Of a stretch of DNA of 15,361 nucleotides, positions 1 to 8,274 are shown piece by piece. The position numbers were made by a program, and so were the translations under genes. Within the stretch, counting starts at the first letter, position 1. Every line of letters starts with the position of its first letter. Under the pieces are notes generated by a model. It saw only the letters and a program-made list of their open reading frames with translations, was not told the origin of the DNA and made no database searches. Source of the stretch: Planctomycetaceae bacterium (GTDB lineage: Bacteria > Planctomycetota > Planctomycetia > Pirellulales > Thermoguttaceae); assembly GCA_031283515.1 (NCBI GenBank), contig JAITBS010000162.1:1-15361 (forward strand), written 5' to 3'.

Positions 1-749
1 CTCACGTTTCGGGCGACCCGAAAAAAGTGCTTCACAAATATAATCCCCACAATCATTTTTGTCAGGTACGTGATGAAGTACTTCAACTTACAGATAAACC
101 GCAAGGTATTATTGTAACCGGCGATTTCGCATTTCTTCAGGGACAACCTGAAGATTACAAAAATCTCAAAACTCTTGTAACTCCTTATCTGGAAATGGAA
201 ATTCCTATTCATATATCATTAGGAAATCACGATAATCTAAATAATTTTTACGGAGTATTTTCAGAGTTTCAAAAAGAAATACCGCTTGTTTCCGATGAAA
301 ATGTTTCAATATTAGAAACTTCGAATTGTAACCTGTTTATTATGGATTCTCTTTTTGAAGCCGAAAAAGGAAGTGGTTATTTTGGGCGTTCTCAGCGAGA
401 CTGGCTTGCGAAAGAACTTGATGCCCGAAAGGAAAAACCTGCTTTGTTGTTTGCACACCATAATCCGGAAGACCTTGTCGATAATCAACATTTCTGGTAT
501 GTTGTCAAGCCACGAAAACAAGTGAAAGCGTATATTTATGGTCACACCCACGTGTATCAGCAATCTATACGTGATAATGTTCATCTGATCAATCTTCCGG
601 CACTCGGTTGGGAATTTCAGCAAGGAAAACAACCGCTCGGTTGGACAGATGCCGTTCTTTCCGGTAACGGTATTGAATTAACTCTTCACACCATTGATAA
701 AACACGTTCCGACAACAAACATGTCCGCCAATTTACGTGGTTACGGTAA
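1..749 (+). CDS. Calcineurin-like metallophosphoesterase, 5'-truncated
   Basis: The reading frame is open from base 3, so the start lies before the window. The first visible residues, HVSGDP, fit the tail of the D-x-H motif that opens this fold. The other signature blocks follow in order: VTGDF (bases about 114-128), GNHDN (about 222-236), AHHN (about 453-464) and YGHTHVY (about 537-557). Together they supply the aspartates, asparagine and histidines that hold the two metal ions. The family hydrolyses phosphoesters; this compact GNHD/GHTH form resembles CpdA-type cyclic-nucleotide phosphodiesterases and Icc-like proteins, but the substrate cannot be told from sequence. No membrane segment is visible. 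An internal GTG at base 27 would give 240 residues but would lose part of motif I, so it is unlikely to be the true start. The gene converges on the small minus-strand gene ending at 935. Confidence 0.88.
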   Translation, partial: HVSGDPKKVLHKYNPHNHFCQVRDEVLQLTDKPQGIIVTGDFAFLQGQPEDYKNLKTLVTPYLEMEIPIHISLGNHDNLNNFYGVFSEFQKEIPLVSDENVSILETSNCNLFIMDSLFEAEKGSGYFGRSQRDWLAKELDARKEKPALLFAHHNPEDLVDNQHFWYVVKPRKQVKAYIYGHTHVYQQSIRDNVHLINLPALGWEFQQGKQPLGWTDAVLSGNGIELTLHTIDKTRSDNKHVRQFTWLR

Positions 750-830
750 TAGATCCATAACCATAGGTTGTGTTTTGTTCTTGTGTTGTATGCGGTTGTT
801 TTTTTCATTTCCGTCCGTCAACAGGGGCAA

Positions 831-870
831 GTCGGCGAGTACGCCGACCAACGTTTCGGCGAAACGTTGG
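831..870. repeat. Two adjacent perfect palindromes between convergent genes
   Basis: Two hairpins lie head to tail. The first has 7-bp arms (GTCGGCG/CGCCGAC, 831-837 and 842-848) with a 4-nt loop. The second has 10-bp arms (CCAACGTTTC/GAAACGTTGG, 848-857 and 861-870) with a 3-nt loop, sharing base 848. There is no clear T-run directly after either arm. The placement between two gene 3' ends suits a bidirectional 3'-end structure or a REP-like dispersed palindrome; the GC-rich units stand out from the AT-rich surroundings. Only the palindromy is seen; the role is inferred. Confidence 0.7.
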
Positions 871-934
871 CTACCTTTGGAGTCCATTGGTAAAACAAAT
901 TGACGAATATTCCACTGATAGATTACTTTTGTTC

Positions 935-1267
935 TTATTTGTCTTTATTTTCCAGATTCATTTGTATCGGAGATTCACGGATCAGAAAATCGTGTACCCG
1001 TTTAAAATCAGGATCGGTTAAGGCTTGCGTGACTTGCTCTTCTTCGGTCAATTTTTGCGGTGTTACTGTGTCGAAATCTTTTATCTCCTCTTTGATGTTA
1101 TCGTTTTTTGTAACAGACATATTCGTTGGCAACGCAACCGGTGTAACCGGCGGTTGAGGAATAATTTGTAACTTGTTTTGAAGCAACACCTGCCAAAGTG
1201 AACCGCTTAGAAAACCAATAAAAAAAACAATAAATAAAAGAATTACCAACAGTATTTGATGTTTCAT
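935..1267 (-). CDS. Small single-pass membrane protein, unknown function
   Basis: I do not recognise this 110-residue protein. I start it at the ATG at 1267 rather than at 1330 because the product then begins MKHQILLVILLFIVFFIG, a clean signal anchor (about residues 4-26), and because AGGGA lies two bases upstream of that codon, a short-spaced Shine-Dalgarno-like match. The rest is hydrophilic: a proline-rich linker (IPQPPVTPVALP, about 35-47) and an acidic, glutamate-rich C-terminal part. This topology suits an inner-membrane protein with a short soluble tail; there is no lipobox or catalytic motif. A frame-shadow of junk DNA is less likely given the anchor and ribosome site. It lies 193 bp downstream of larB on the same strand and could be co-transcribed with it. 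Confidence 0.6.
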   Translation of the reverse strand: MKHQILLVILLFIVFFIGFLSGSLWQVLLQNKLQIIPQPPVTPVALPTNMSVTKNDNIKEEIKDFDTVTPQKLTEEEQVTQALTDPDFKRVHDFLIRESPIQMNLENKDK

Positions 1268-1350
1268 TGTCCCTGAACAACAATTAAATGAAAACGATTG
1301 AAAATTAAAAAACAACTGTGTACAACACAATTACAAAACCAATCGTTGCT

Positions 1351-1383
1351 CCATTGGAATTTGTTACCACCATTGGAATTGTT
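1351..1383. repeat. Short direct repeat upstream of the small membrane-protein gene
   Basis: CCATTGGAATTTGTT (1351-1365) recurs as CCATTGGAATTGTT (1370-1383), a period of 19 bp, differing by one T. It lies about 85 bp before the start of the minus-strand gene at 1267. Two near-identical sites about two helical turns apart can be a tandem regulator site, but a chance slippage duplication in AT-rich DNA is equally possible. Confidence 0.4.
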
Positions 1384-1460
1384 TAATATAAATTGTTACA
1401 ACATTAAAATAATGAATACAAAAAGTATAAATTAACAACCAACCTATGAACACTAAAAAA

Positions 1461-2177
1461 TTAAGTCCTATTTTTTGTTCTTCTTTTTGCGATCAGTCCG
1501 GCAACATAACCGGCTTTGAAACCGGCATCAATATTAACAACTGTAACATTAGACGCACAACTGTTTAACATTCCAAGTAATGCGGCTAAACCGCCGAAAC
1601 TTGCACCGTAACCAACACTTGTTGGTACAGCAATTACCGGACATGAAACAAAACCACCCACAACACTTGGTAATGCTCCTTCCATTCCGGCAACCACAAC
1701 AATTGCATCCGCATCTTGAAATTCCGGCAATTTCGCTTGTAACCGATGAGGTCCGGCAACTCCAACGTCTTGAATAAACACAACCTCCGCACCTGTCCAT
1801 AAAGCAGTTTCACGGGCTTCTTCCGCAACCGGCGCATCACTTGTTCCCGCCGAAATAACCGCAATTTTACCACAAAATGTCAATGACCGCTCCGAAGAGG
1901 ATAAAAGCCAAAAAGTTCGCGCAACAGAATTATACCGATATAAACTGCCGGTTATTGATAATTCCTGTTCAAGAAATTGTCCTTTCTCCGCATCAATTCG
2001 TGTGGCAAACCCGTCAAGTCCGTGTTCTTTAAGCGAACGAAAAATCTTTAAAATAGTTTCTTTGGTTTTTCCTTCTCCGTAAATCACTTCGGGAAAACCA
2101 CACCGCTCACGACGTCCCAAATCAAGTTGAACTTCGTCAAGATCGGCAATACTATGTGAATGAATATGATCAGTCAT
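1461..2177 (-). CDS. larB: LarB, pyridinium-3,5-biscarboxylic acid mononucleotide synthase
   Basis: This 238-residue protein has the LarB layout: an N-terminal part with GFPEVIYGEGKT (27-38), then a PurE-like carboxylase domain with SAGTSDAPVAEEA (109-121), GVAGPHRL (139-146), AGMEGALPSVVGGFVSCPVIAVPTSVGYG (about 163-191) and VVNIDAGFKAGY (213-224). Cys207 in NSCAS matches the position of the catalytic cysteine known for LarB. The enzyme carboxylates nicotinic acid adenine dinucleotide and cleaves it to the dicarboxylated mononucleotide plus AMP, the first step to the nickel-pincer cofactor of lactate racemase and relatives. It acts in the cytoplasm. LarC, LarE and LarA are not in the window. 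No Shine-Dalgarno is evident. A TTGACA on the minus strand at 2234-2229 may be a -35 box, but the -10 (TACACA) is poor. Length and motifs are complete. Confidence 0.93.
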   Translation of the reverse strand: MTDHIHSHSIADLDEVQLDLGRRERCGFPEVIYGEGKTKETILKIFRSLKEHGLDGFATRIDAEKGQFLEQELSITGSLYRYNSVARTFWLLSSSERSLTFCGKIAVISAGTSDAPVAEEARETALWTGAEVVFIQDVGVAGPHRLQAKLPEFQDADAIVVVAGMEGALPSVVGGFVSCPVIAVPTSVGYGASFGGLAALLGMLNSCASNVTVVNIDAGFKAGYVAGLIAKRRTKNRT

Positions 2178-2359
2178 TGTTTAATGTTACGTTTTGTAAG
2201 TGTTACTGTGTAATTGTCTATTTTATTGTGTCAATATTTTTATCGAAAGATTATTGAACTCTCAACACCCATCGGACAACTAATCGTTGCGATATTATAC
2301 TCATTGCTATAACTATTTGATGTTCATTCATTATTTTATACAAAAATGGAAAAATAAAT

Positions 2360-2383
2360 AGACAGTTATGTCATAAACTGTCT
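2360..2383 (-). terminator. Terminator hairpin spanning the GT39 stop codon
   Basis: Eight-base arms AGACAGTT (2360-2367) and AACTGTCT (2376-2383) form a perfect stem. Read on the minus strand the stem is followed by ATTTATTTTTCCATTTTTG, a T-rich tail typical of intrinsic termination. The TGA of the glycosyltransferase gene (2373-2371) falls in the loop, so coding and termination signals overlap. Confidence 0.7.
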
Positions 2384-4122
2384 GGAACAATCACTTTGCC
2401 GATAATCGTTTGATTATTCTTTTCTTTAGAATATTCTGATTTGAATCGGTTGGTATTAAATTTCTTAATGATTTCCACATTTTCGGGATTCCATTGAAGA
2501 TACTCACTTTCAGAAATACAAAAATATTGACCCGTCGAGAGTTTTGTGGGTGATTCTGTAATGGGTAATATTCTTTCTGTGTGGAACATATAGTAGTAAA
2601 TAAATGGAAAAGCTGCGTGACCGACACTACAAAATTCAGTATTGACTGGAATTTTTTCGAATAAGTCGGCAACATGACTACCAACATCTTCGTACTTCGT
2701 TTTAAGAATATCAATGAAAAGCAAATTATATATTATTGCGGTAAATAAAACAAAAATGACAATATTAACTACGAATCCGTTTTGATTTTTTTTTCGGTTT
2801 ATCCAGGTGGTAACGACAAAAAATGGAATACTAGCAATTAAAAAAATGATTGAAGTAATCGGATGGATGGGGAACACTGAATATGACATCTTGACTATAT
2901 TGTGTACCCCACCCCCCCCATCGCCTAGACTAACATTTAAAATAAAAGTCGCAAATAGTGCCCAAATACAACAAACCGGAGCAAGGAAATAAACGGTTAT
3001 TATGAAAGTTTTTTGAAAAAAAGTCCAAAGTTTGACCCAAGAATCCCTTTTTTTCACAGTTTCTCTCATATAATGCCGGCATTGTTCAATAACAACCGCA
3101 GACAGAATAACGAAACAGGGAATCATTGGCATATAATATCGGGTCTTGGCTCCTACCGGCAACCAAACGGAAATGAATGTTATCGCAATGGCACCAAGAC
3201 AAAATGTTACTGGAGCCGGAAACGGCTTTAATCTGTTGCGAAAATCAGAACTCAAAAATGCAAGGAGAAAAATCGACCAAGGAAGCAGAACAGCAAATTG
3301 TTCTAACGGATAAATGCTCCAGTGTTCCAAATAGGTTGCGATTCCCTTTTGTTCAAAGCGCATGGCAACATCGCCGAGACACATCGTTTGTGTTGCTTCC
3401 CAAGTGGTGTAATAACTGAAACCGATCTGCCATATTCCGAAAAGTCCAAGATAAATTGTAAGACCAATAACATGTCCCCATGTAAACAAGTTGGAAAGAC
3501 GTTTATTGAGAAACAAAGACAAACCGATAATTGCATAAAAATAAAGCGGTGCTTGTGTAAAACCTTTCGTTAATGTTGCACATGCCAGAAAAAGATAAAC
3601 AATTATCCATTTAAGTGTATTCGGATAACCTTTGTATTCAGCAATGTGCCAAATGAAATAGGAACCGGCAAGTAAAAATGTAAAAAGCATTTCTGTTTCC
3701 GCTATACCGCCGTATTTGAGAATATGAAATGTACTGAGAAATAAAAGACCTGCTAAAATAGGAACAATTCCATGAAAAAATGTCCGACAATAAAAGTAGA
3801 TCAATAATGTTGTTGCAATAACAGAAAGAAAACTTGGTAATCGACCGGCAAGATGTCCAAAATTTCCCAACATTTTTCCTGTTAAAGCAATAATCCAATT
3901 TTGAAACGGAGGGCGTGAAAGGAATAATTCACTCTGAATTGTTGGAACAAATAAATTGCCTGAAAGAAGCAATTCCTGCGCACAAATAACACGCCGCGGT
4001 TCTTCGCCTTTATAAGGAAGTTCATGTAATCTCGGAAGAAAAATAATTGATCCGCAAAAAATAAGGAGCAAAATTTCTAAAACTGTTTTTTGGTTCTTTG
4101 ATGGTATTGGCAGATTATTCAT
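2371..4122 (-). CDS. GT39/ArnT-like membrane glycosyltransferase (PMT-2 family)
   Basis: A 583-residue polytopic membrane protein of the GT-C superfold. It has a first transmembrane helix (about 13-30), then an extracytoplasmic loop with GEEPRR (39-44), where family members carry the catalytic acidic residues, SRPPFQNW (69-76, like the KPPL..W motif of ArnT-type enzymes), GRLPSF (93-98), AETEMLF (141-147), TLTKG (183-187) and AKTRYYMPMIP (335-345). Roughly a dozen hydrophobic helices follow, then a soluble C-terminal tail after about residue 460. Such enzymes take a sugar from a polyprenyl-phosphate donor and move it to lipid or protein on the outer face of the membrane; donor and acceptor cannot be read here. 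The gene begins 51 bp after the giant surface-protein gene, which suggests co-transcription and makes that protein a possible acceptor (inference). No Shine-Dalgarno is evident. Confidence 0.85.
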   Translation of the reverse strand: MNNLPIPSKNQKTVLEILLLIFCGSIIFLPRLHELPYKGEEPRRVICAQELLLSGNLFVPTIQSELFLSRPPFQNWIIALTGKMLGNFGHLAGRLPSFLSVIATTLLIYFYCRTFFHGIVPILAGLLFLSTFHILKYGGIAETEMLFTFLLAGSYFIWHIAEYKGYPNTLKWIIVYLFLACATLTKGFTQAPLYFYAIIGLSLFLNKRLSNLFTWGHVIGLTIYLGLFGIWQIGFSYYTTWEATQTMCLGDVAMRFEQKGIATYLEHWSIYPLEQFAVLLPWSIFLLAFLSSDFRNRLKPFPAPVTFCLGAIAITFISVWLPVGAKTRYYMPMIPCFVILSAVVIEQCRHYMRETVKKRDSWVKLWTFFQKTFIITVYFLAPVCCIWALFATFILNVSLGDGGGGVHNIVKMSYSVFPIHPITSIIFLIASIPFFVVTTWINRKKNQNGFVVNIVIFVLFTAIIYNLLFIDILKTKYEDVGSHVADLFEKIPVNTEFCSVGHAAFPFIYYYMFHTERILPITESPTKLSTGQYFCISESEYLQWNPENVEIIKKFNTNRFKSEYSKEKNNQTIIGKVIVPDSL

Positions 4123-4173
4123 TGTTACAGTATAGGAATTACAAAAAATTTTAAAGATTCAAAAATAACTAAT

Positions 4174-7100
4174 TTATGACCATTTCGGCAGGGAAAATTT
4201 TAACGGCTTTGTCGGAAGTATTGCAAAATCACCGCCTAAATTGGTATTGGTATAAGTAACCACTAATTGAAACTGTATTGATTTCAGTTGCGTTAAATCG
4301 CTAAAAGCAGAAACAATCTTCGATAATGAAACAATATCTGATACATAAAACGGTTTTCGCGGATCACTGACCAAAGTAAACGTAATCGTTCCCAAATCTA
4401 TCGCACCGCTAAGAATTCCTGTTGCCTTATCAACTTTCGCCTTGTCACCGGCAACAAATAATTGATATTGAAACGAAGTTTGCAAAATCGTCGGTAACAT
4501 TTTTTTTGTATCATTGTGAGCCGGCGATTGAATTCCCAATTTAATACCGTAATCGTAATTCGCGGCAAGCGCAAAACCGGATTTGGTTAAGGTCGCTAAT
4601 GGAATTGTTGCGGTTTTAAATTTTGTTTCTTTTCCGTACACAACTTGTGTTGCTGTTGCAAGTGCGGACGTATTGATTGTAATAATTCGTACAAAATATT
4701 GCGTGTTCGGATTTAATTGTGCCGCAAGATCAAACGGTTTTGTTTTATCGGTGATTTGTTCAACAATAGCGGCGTTCCAATCCGGTTTGCCTTTGGCATC
4801 CACAACATCAGTGTATTCAACATAATGGTTTAAAACCGTACCCGCCGGAACTTTTTTCGGTTCGGTAATTGTCAACCCCTTAGCCGAAACAATCGTAATT
4901 TGTTTAGTATCTACTTTGACAGTTGAGGCAGGATAATCATTTGTTGTCACAGAAATGCTCAGTTTGGAAGACAATTTTTCGTTGCTTTTTCCGGCTGCGG
5001 CAACTGCATAAATCTCAACGGTGTATTTGCTTTTCGGTGTCAGTGTTGCCGTAATGGCATATTCCTGCGTTCCGGCTGCAACGTAAGCATAATCAATTAA
5101 CGCCTTATTCGCATCATAAACCAGAATTTTATATTGCAACGGTATTCCTGAAGTTACGGAATCTTTCCAAAAAACTTCGGCGGAAATTTCCGTAACAACA
5201 GAGTTGTTTGATTTTGTCGGTGACACAATTTTAGCGGTTGCCGAAGCTCCGGAACTTCCGGTAATCGGAAGCGGTTCAGGGTCTTTGGTGTTACCGAAAT
5301 TAAAATAGGTCGGAGTTGACTCTACCGCATACGTATTGTTCGCTCGAACAACAACTTGATAACGGGTTGCCGATGTCAATTGGGAATGAGGAATAAACGT
5401 TTCGAGTTTTGCACCCGGTTTGACAATGATTTCAATTGATGTTCCGGCTTGAGGAGTATTGGTTCCCGAATCAACCTTAAAAATTGAAACAACATATCCG
5501 CCGGTATAATTCGCCGGAGCTTTCCAGGTAATTTTAACGGCATCGGCTTTACTTGTTCCAATTTGAGTTTTCGACGCAACTGTTGTTTTAACGTCTGTAA
5601 CTGCACCAACAGCAATATCGGCACCGTCATTCGCCGGAAGGGTTTTGAATTTACCGGAAACGAGAACAACTTCGGGGATATTATTTATTGTTGCGGTAAT
5701 CATGTAGTCGTAATCAATTCCGGCATCGAGACCAGTTATTGTTACGGTTGTTTTGGCAGCCGTTTCAATTTCCGTCCATGTATTGTTGATTTTCAGCCAA
5801 ACCGTATATTTATTTCCCGTAACGGAATATTTCTTGTCCGGTTTTGTCCACGTAATTGTTACGGCGTTTGTTGTAATACCGGAGGTGGAAATGGTTGAAC
5901 CAAAATCGGAAGGTAAATCGCCCACCACGTAAGAATGTTGATACGCCCCCATATCCACCGCTCCGCGATTATGCCGCGGGTTTCCTTCTTTATCTCTCGT
6001 AACACCCGTCGGAACCAGTGCGATTTTACCCGTTCCCAATGCCGGAGATTTATTTTCAATAAGATGTAAATCCCATGTTTTCCAAAGTTCCGCTGACCAT
6101 GCAGCGGCAGTATAAGTTACAAATTCCGGATCAATTTTGTTTGCTGCATTGGCTGAATATTTGGAATCAGAACTAATTGTAATATTTGTTGTCGAAGCCA
6201 AATACTGAATTAATGAAGCGTTAATTTTAACCTTGCCGCCGGTTTGCAGGGAAAAACTGTCACCGTTAGAATTATTGAAGGCGATGATTGAATTATTGAT
6301 CGTTAAATCAGACCAAACCGCCATGACACCGGTATTGCCGACAATATCTGAATTATTGATCGTTGCTTTGGCACTTTTCTGTACATTTAGCGGATACCCC
6401 TGATTTCCGATAATCAGGGAGTTTGTTATTTCCACTGTTCCATGTGTGAGAATGATCCCATTATTAGTAGAAATATTGTTTCCGGCAATTGTTGAATTCA
6501 TCACCAGCATAGAACCGGCGGATTGGACATTAAAGATTGATTCGTTGGTAATATTTCCAGTAACGATAACATTGATCAAAGACAACTTTCCATGAATGAG
6601 ACCAACTCTTGTTCCTGTTCCTCCGGTTAATGTTAAATTTTGAAACGTTAAATTGCCGACACGTTCGATCAAAAAACCATTTGAACCGGCGTTAATTGTG
6701 ATATTTTGTTCCGTTCCGTCGATAACAAGTTTTTTTTGAACAAGTAACTGTTTGTTACCAGTGAAAACGGTTTGATTTTTTTGGGAATCAGCGAATTTTA
6801 TTGTGGAGTTTGCTCCGGCGTAGAAGACGGCTTGGGGAAGTGTTATAACACCGTTTTGAAATCGAGCGGGTTCTGATGCTGATGTAACAAAAATCTCGGA
6901 ACTTCCCCAGATTTTAACTTCACCAATACTGTTGAGAAAATTCCTGACGACAGCATCTTTTTGAAACCATTTATCTGTTACGGTTGAAGAGGCAAACGTA
7001 CCTGCCAAAACTACTTCCAATGTAGTCGTCCAGTCTTCCAAAGGATTTGTTGCTCCATAATCTCTGGCAAAATCACCCGCCAGCGTACCGGATTTTTTGG

Positions 7101-8127
7101 AATTACCGTTCCATGAAATCGCGGCTAATTGCTGATAATAGGGCGAATGATGCCAATTGTGCCCAAATTCATGAATCACGAGTTCTGCCTTGTCCATCCA
7201 TGTGGTATCCAGAATAATCGCCTCACCAGAGTTAACGTTCATTCCCGTAAATTTGAGTGCACCGCTACTTCCCACTCCACCGTCGGGAACCTTCAACATT
7301 TTTGTCGCAATATTAGAAGAAGTACAAAAATACCGATAATTCCCCAAAAGGTTATAAGTGTACCGAATTGTATCAACAACTTTGAGAATATCCGAATCAG
7401 TCCAGGACAGATAAGTGAAACCATTAATTGTTGATGCATCAGTAAAAACAAGATTGGCATCGTCTTTACCGGAATTGACTGACGTTATAGAACTTCCGCT
7501 TGCCCAACTATCGCCGTTTGTTTTACTTTGCCAAAGAAACGCCGAACTACCGGTTCCGGTGTTATGAAAAACATTTGTTCCTGTTCCGCCGATAATTAAA
7601 TTGTTACCGTTACCGCCGTTCAAAGTATTATTACCGTTACCGCCCATCAAATCGTCATTACCGTCACCGCCCATCAAATCGTCATTACCATCACCGCCGT
7701 TAATCGTACAATCAACCGTAACGTAAACATTGTTGTACAACGCCTTAAACGTATCGTCGCCGTTATAACCGTTAAAAACTATCGAAGTAACATTACTAAA
7801 TGTTGAACCGAGTTGCGTAAAAGAAGTTCCAGATGAAGCGGAAACATAAACTTCAATATTGCCGCCGTTTTGGTAAACCTGAACCCAATCATCATTGTTT
7901 GTTCCTTCGATTGTCAAAACACCGCTGGAAACCGTTGCGGAAACATTTGCTTCGGCGGATTCCAAAACAAACGGGATTTCATCCTGAACATCATCCTGAA
8001 TATTTTGAATACCTTGAACAATCGTATTTGCCGAAAGGAGTTCACGATTTTCCAAAATTTCGAAACTCAAAATTTTTCGGCGTAATTGATTATTGGAGAA
8101 CCGATTTGATTTTATTTTCTGGTACAT
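4174..8127 (-). CDS. Giant surface protein: LEPR-XLL-like N-terminus, RTX repeats, HEFGH metalloprotease, beta-helix, FN3 modules
   Basis: This 1317-residue protein is a mosaic. FEILENRELLSA (22-33) is a variant of the planctomycete LEPR-XLL N-terminal motif; there is no classical signal peptide. Residues about 60-135 form a beta-rich segment, and 143-184 hold glycine/aspartate RTX-type units (GGDGNDDLM twice, then asparagine-rich versions) likely to bind calcium. Residues about 240-400 look like a zinc peptidase: HEFGH at 319-323, Tyr357 and Glu364 in YGATNPLED. Residues about 425-735 read as a right-handed beta-helix (repeated N-S-x-I/L strands) ending in DLHLIENKSPALGTG and NPRHNRGAVDMGAYQ (716-730), typical of choice-of-anchor-Q-like segments. 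From about 740 come around four fibronectin III-like domains and a C-terminal beta domain. No dockerin, PEP-CTERM or LPXTG signal is visible. Likely role: secreted or surface-bound adhesin/protease; the substrate is unknown. Domain limits are estimated by eye. Confidence 0.85.
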   Translation of the reverse strand: MYQKIKSNRFSNNQLRRKILSFEILENRELLSANTIVQGIQNIQDDVQDEIPFVLESAEANVSATVSSGVLTIEGTNNDDWVQVYQNGGNIEVYVSASSGTSFTQLGSTFSNVTSIVFNGYNGDDTFKALYNNVYVTVDCTINGGDGNDDLMGGDGNDDLMGGNGNNTLNGGNGNNLIIGGTGTNVFHNTGTGSSAFLWQSKTNGDSWASGSSITSVNSGKDDANLVFTDASTINGFTYLSWTDSDILKVVDTIRYTYNLLGNYRYFCTSSNIATKMLKVPDGGVGSSGALKFTGMNVNSGEAIILDTTWMDKAELVIHEFGHNWHHSPYYQQLAAISWNGNSKKSGTLAGDFARDYGATNPLEDWTTTLEVVLAGTFASSTVTDKWFQKDAVVRNFLNSIGEVKIWGSSEIFVTSASEPARFQNGVITLPQAVFYAGANSTIKFADSQKNQTVFTGNKQLLVQKKLVIDGTEQNITINAGSNGFLIERVGNLTFQNLTLTGGTGTRVGLIHGKLSLINVIVTGNITNESIFNVQSAGSMLVMNSTIAGNNISTNNGIILTHGTVEITNSLIIGNQGYPLNVQKSAKATINNSDIVGNTGVMAVWSDLTINNSIIAFNNSNGDSFSLQTGGKVKINASLIQYLASTTNITISSDSKYSANAANKIDPEFVTYTAAAWSAELWKTWDLHLIENKSPALGTGKIALVPTGVTRDKEGNPRHNRGAVDMGAYQHSYVVGDLPSDFGSTISTSGITTNAVTITWTKPDKKYSVTGNKYTVWLKINNTWTEIETAAKTTVTITGLDAGIDYDYMITATINNIPEVVLVSGKFKTLPANDGADIAVGAVTDVKTTVASKTQIGTSKADAVKITWKAPANYTGGYVVSIFKVDSGTNTPQAGTSIEIIVKPGAKLETFIPHSQLTSATRYQVVVRANNTYAVESTPTYFNFGNTKDPEPLPITGSSGASATAKIVSPTKSNNSVVTEISAEVFWKDSVTSGIPLQYKILVYDANKALIDYAYVAAGTQEYAITATLTPKSKYTVEIYAVAAAGKSNEKLSSKLSISVTTNDYPASTVKVDTKQITIVSAKGLTITEPKKVPAGTVLNHYVEYTDVVDAKGKPDWNAAIVEQITDKTKPFDLAAQLNPNTQYFVRIITINTSALATATQVVYGKETKFKTATIPLATLTKSGFALAANYDYGIKLGIQSPAHNDTKKMLPTILQTSFQYQLFVAGDKAKVDKATGILSGAIDLGTITFTLVSDPRKPFYVSDIVSLSKIVSAFSDLTQLKSIQFQLVVTYTNTNLGGDFAILPTKPLKFSLPKWS
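7641..7694 (-). repeat. Tandem 27-bp coding repeat (RTX units)
   Basis: Two consecutive 27-bp units (7641-7667 and 7668-7694) differ by one base and encode two copies of a nine-residue GGDGNDDLM unit. Neighbouring units at 7587-7640 encode the decayed versions GGNGNNTLN and GGNGNNLII. The near-identity of the first two units points to recent duplication or slippage inside the calcium-binding array. Confidence 0.85.
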
Positions 8128-8209
8128 GGAAAACTTTCAAAATATAGAAGTATAAACCAACCTGAAAATTTCTTTTGTAATTAACGTTTATTTTATTTTT
8201 TTACTTTAT

Positions 8210-8250
8210 GCGGTATTGCCGTATTATGTTGTAACATGGGCAATAACCGC
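8210..8250. terminator. Large stem-loop between purB and the surface-protein gene
   Basis: GCGGTATTGCC (8210-8220) pairs with GGCAATAACCGC (8239-8250) through 11 base pairs with one bulged A, and the loop contains a second hairpin (ATGT/ACAT). The stem follows the purB stop by 24 bp, so it may mark the 3' end of that transcript. Oddly, the T-rich tail (TGTTTTTTGTTATTG) is on the plus strand, so classical intrinsic termination would act on antisense transcription. Confidence 0.5.
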
Positions 8251-8274
8251 TGTTTTTTGTTATTGTTGTTTCTT

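Noticed and set aside
935..1330. Upstream start at 1330 for the small membrane protein
   Set aside because: The extra 21 residues are Cys/Phe-rich without a signal pattern and lack a ribosome site, while the ATG at 1267 has AGGGA and opens directly with the membrane anchor.
5563..5898. 111-residue plus-strand frame inside the surface-protein gene
   Set aside because: Low-complexity complement of the fibronectin-like coding sequence; the minus-strand frame is continuous and carries recognisable domains.
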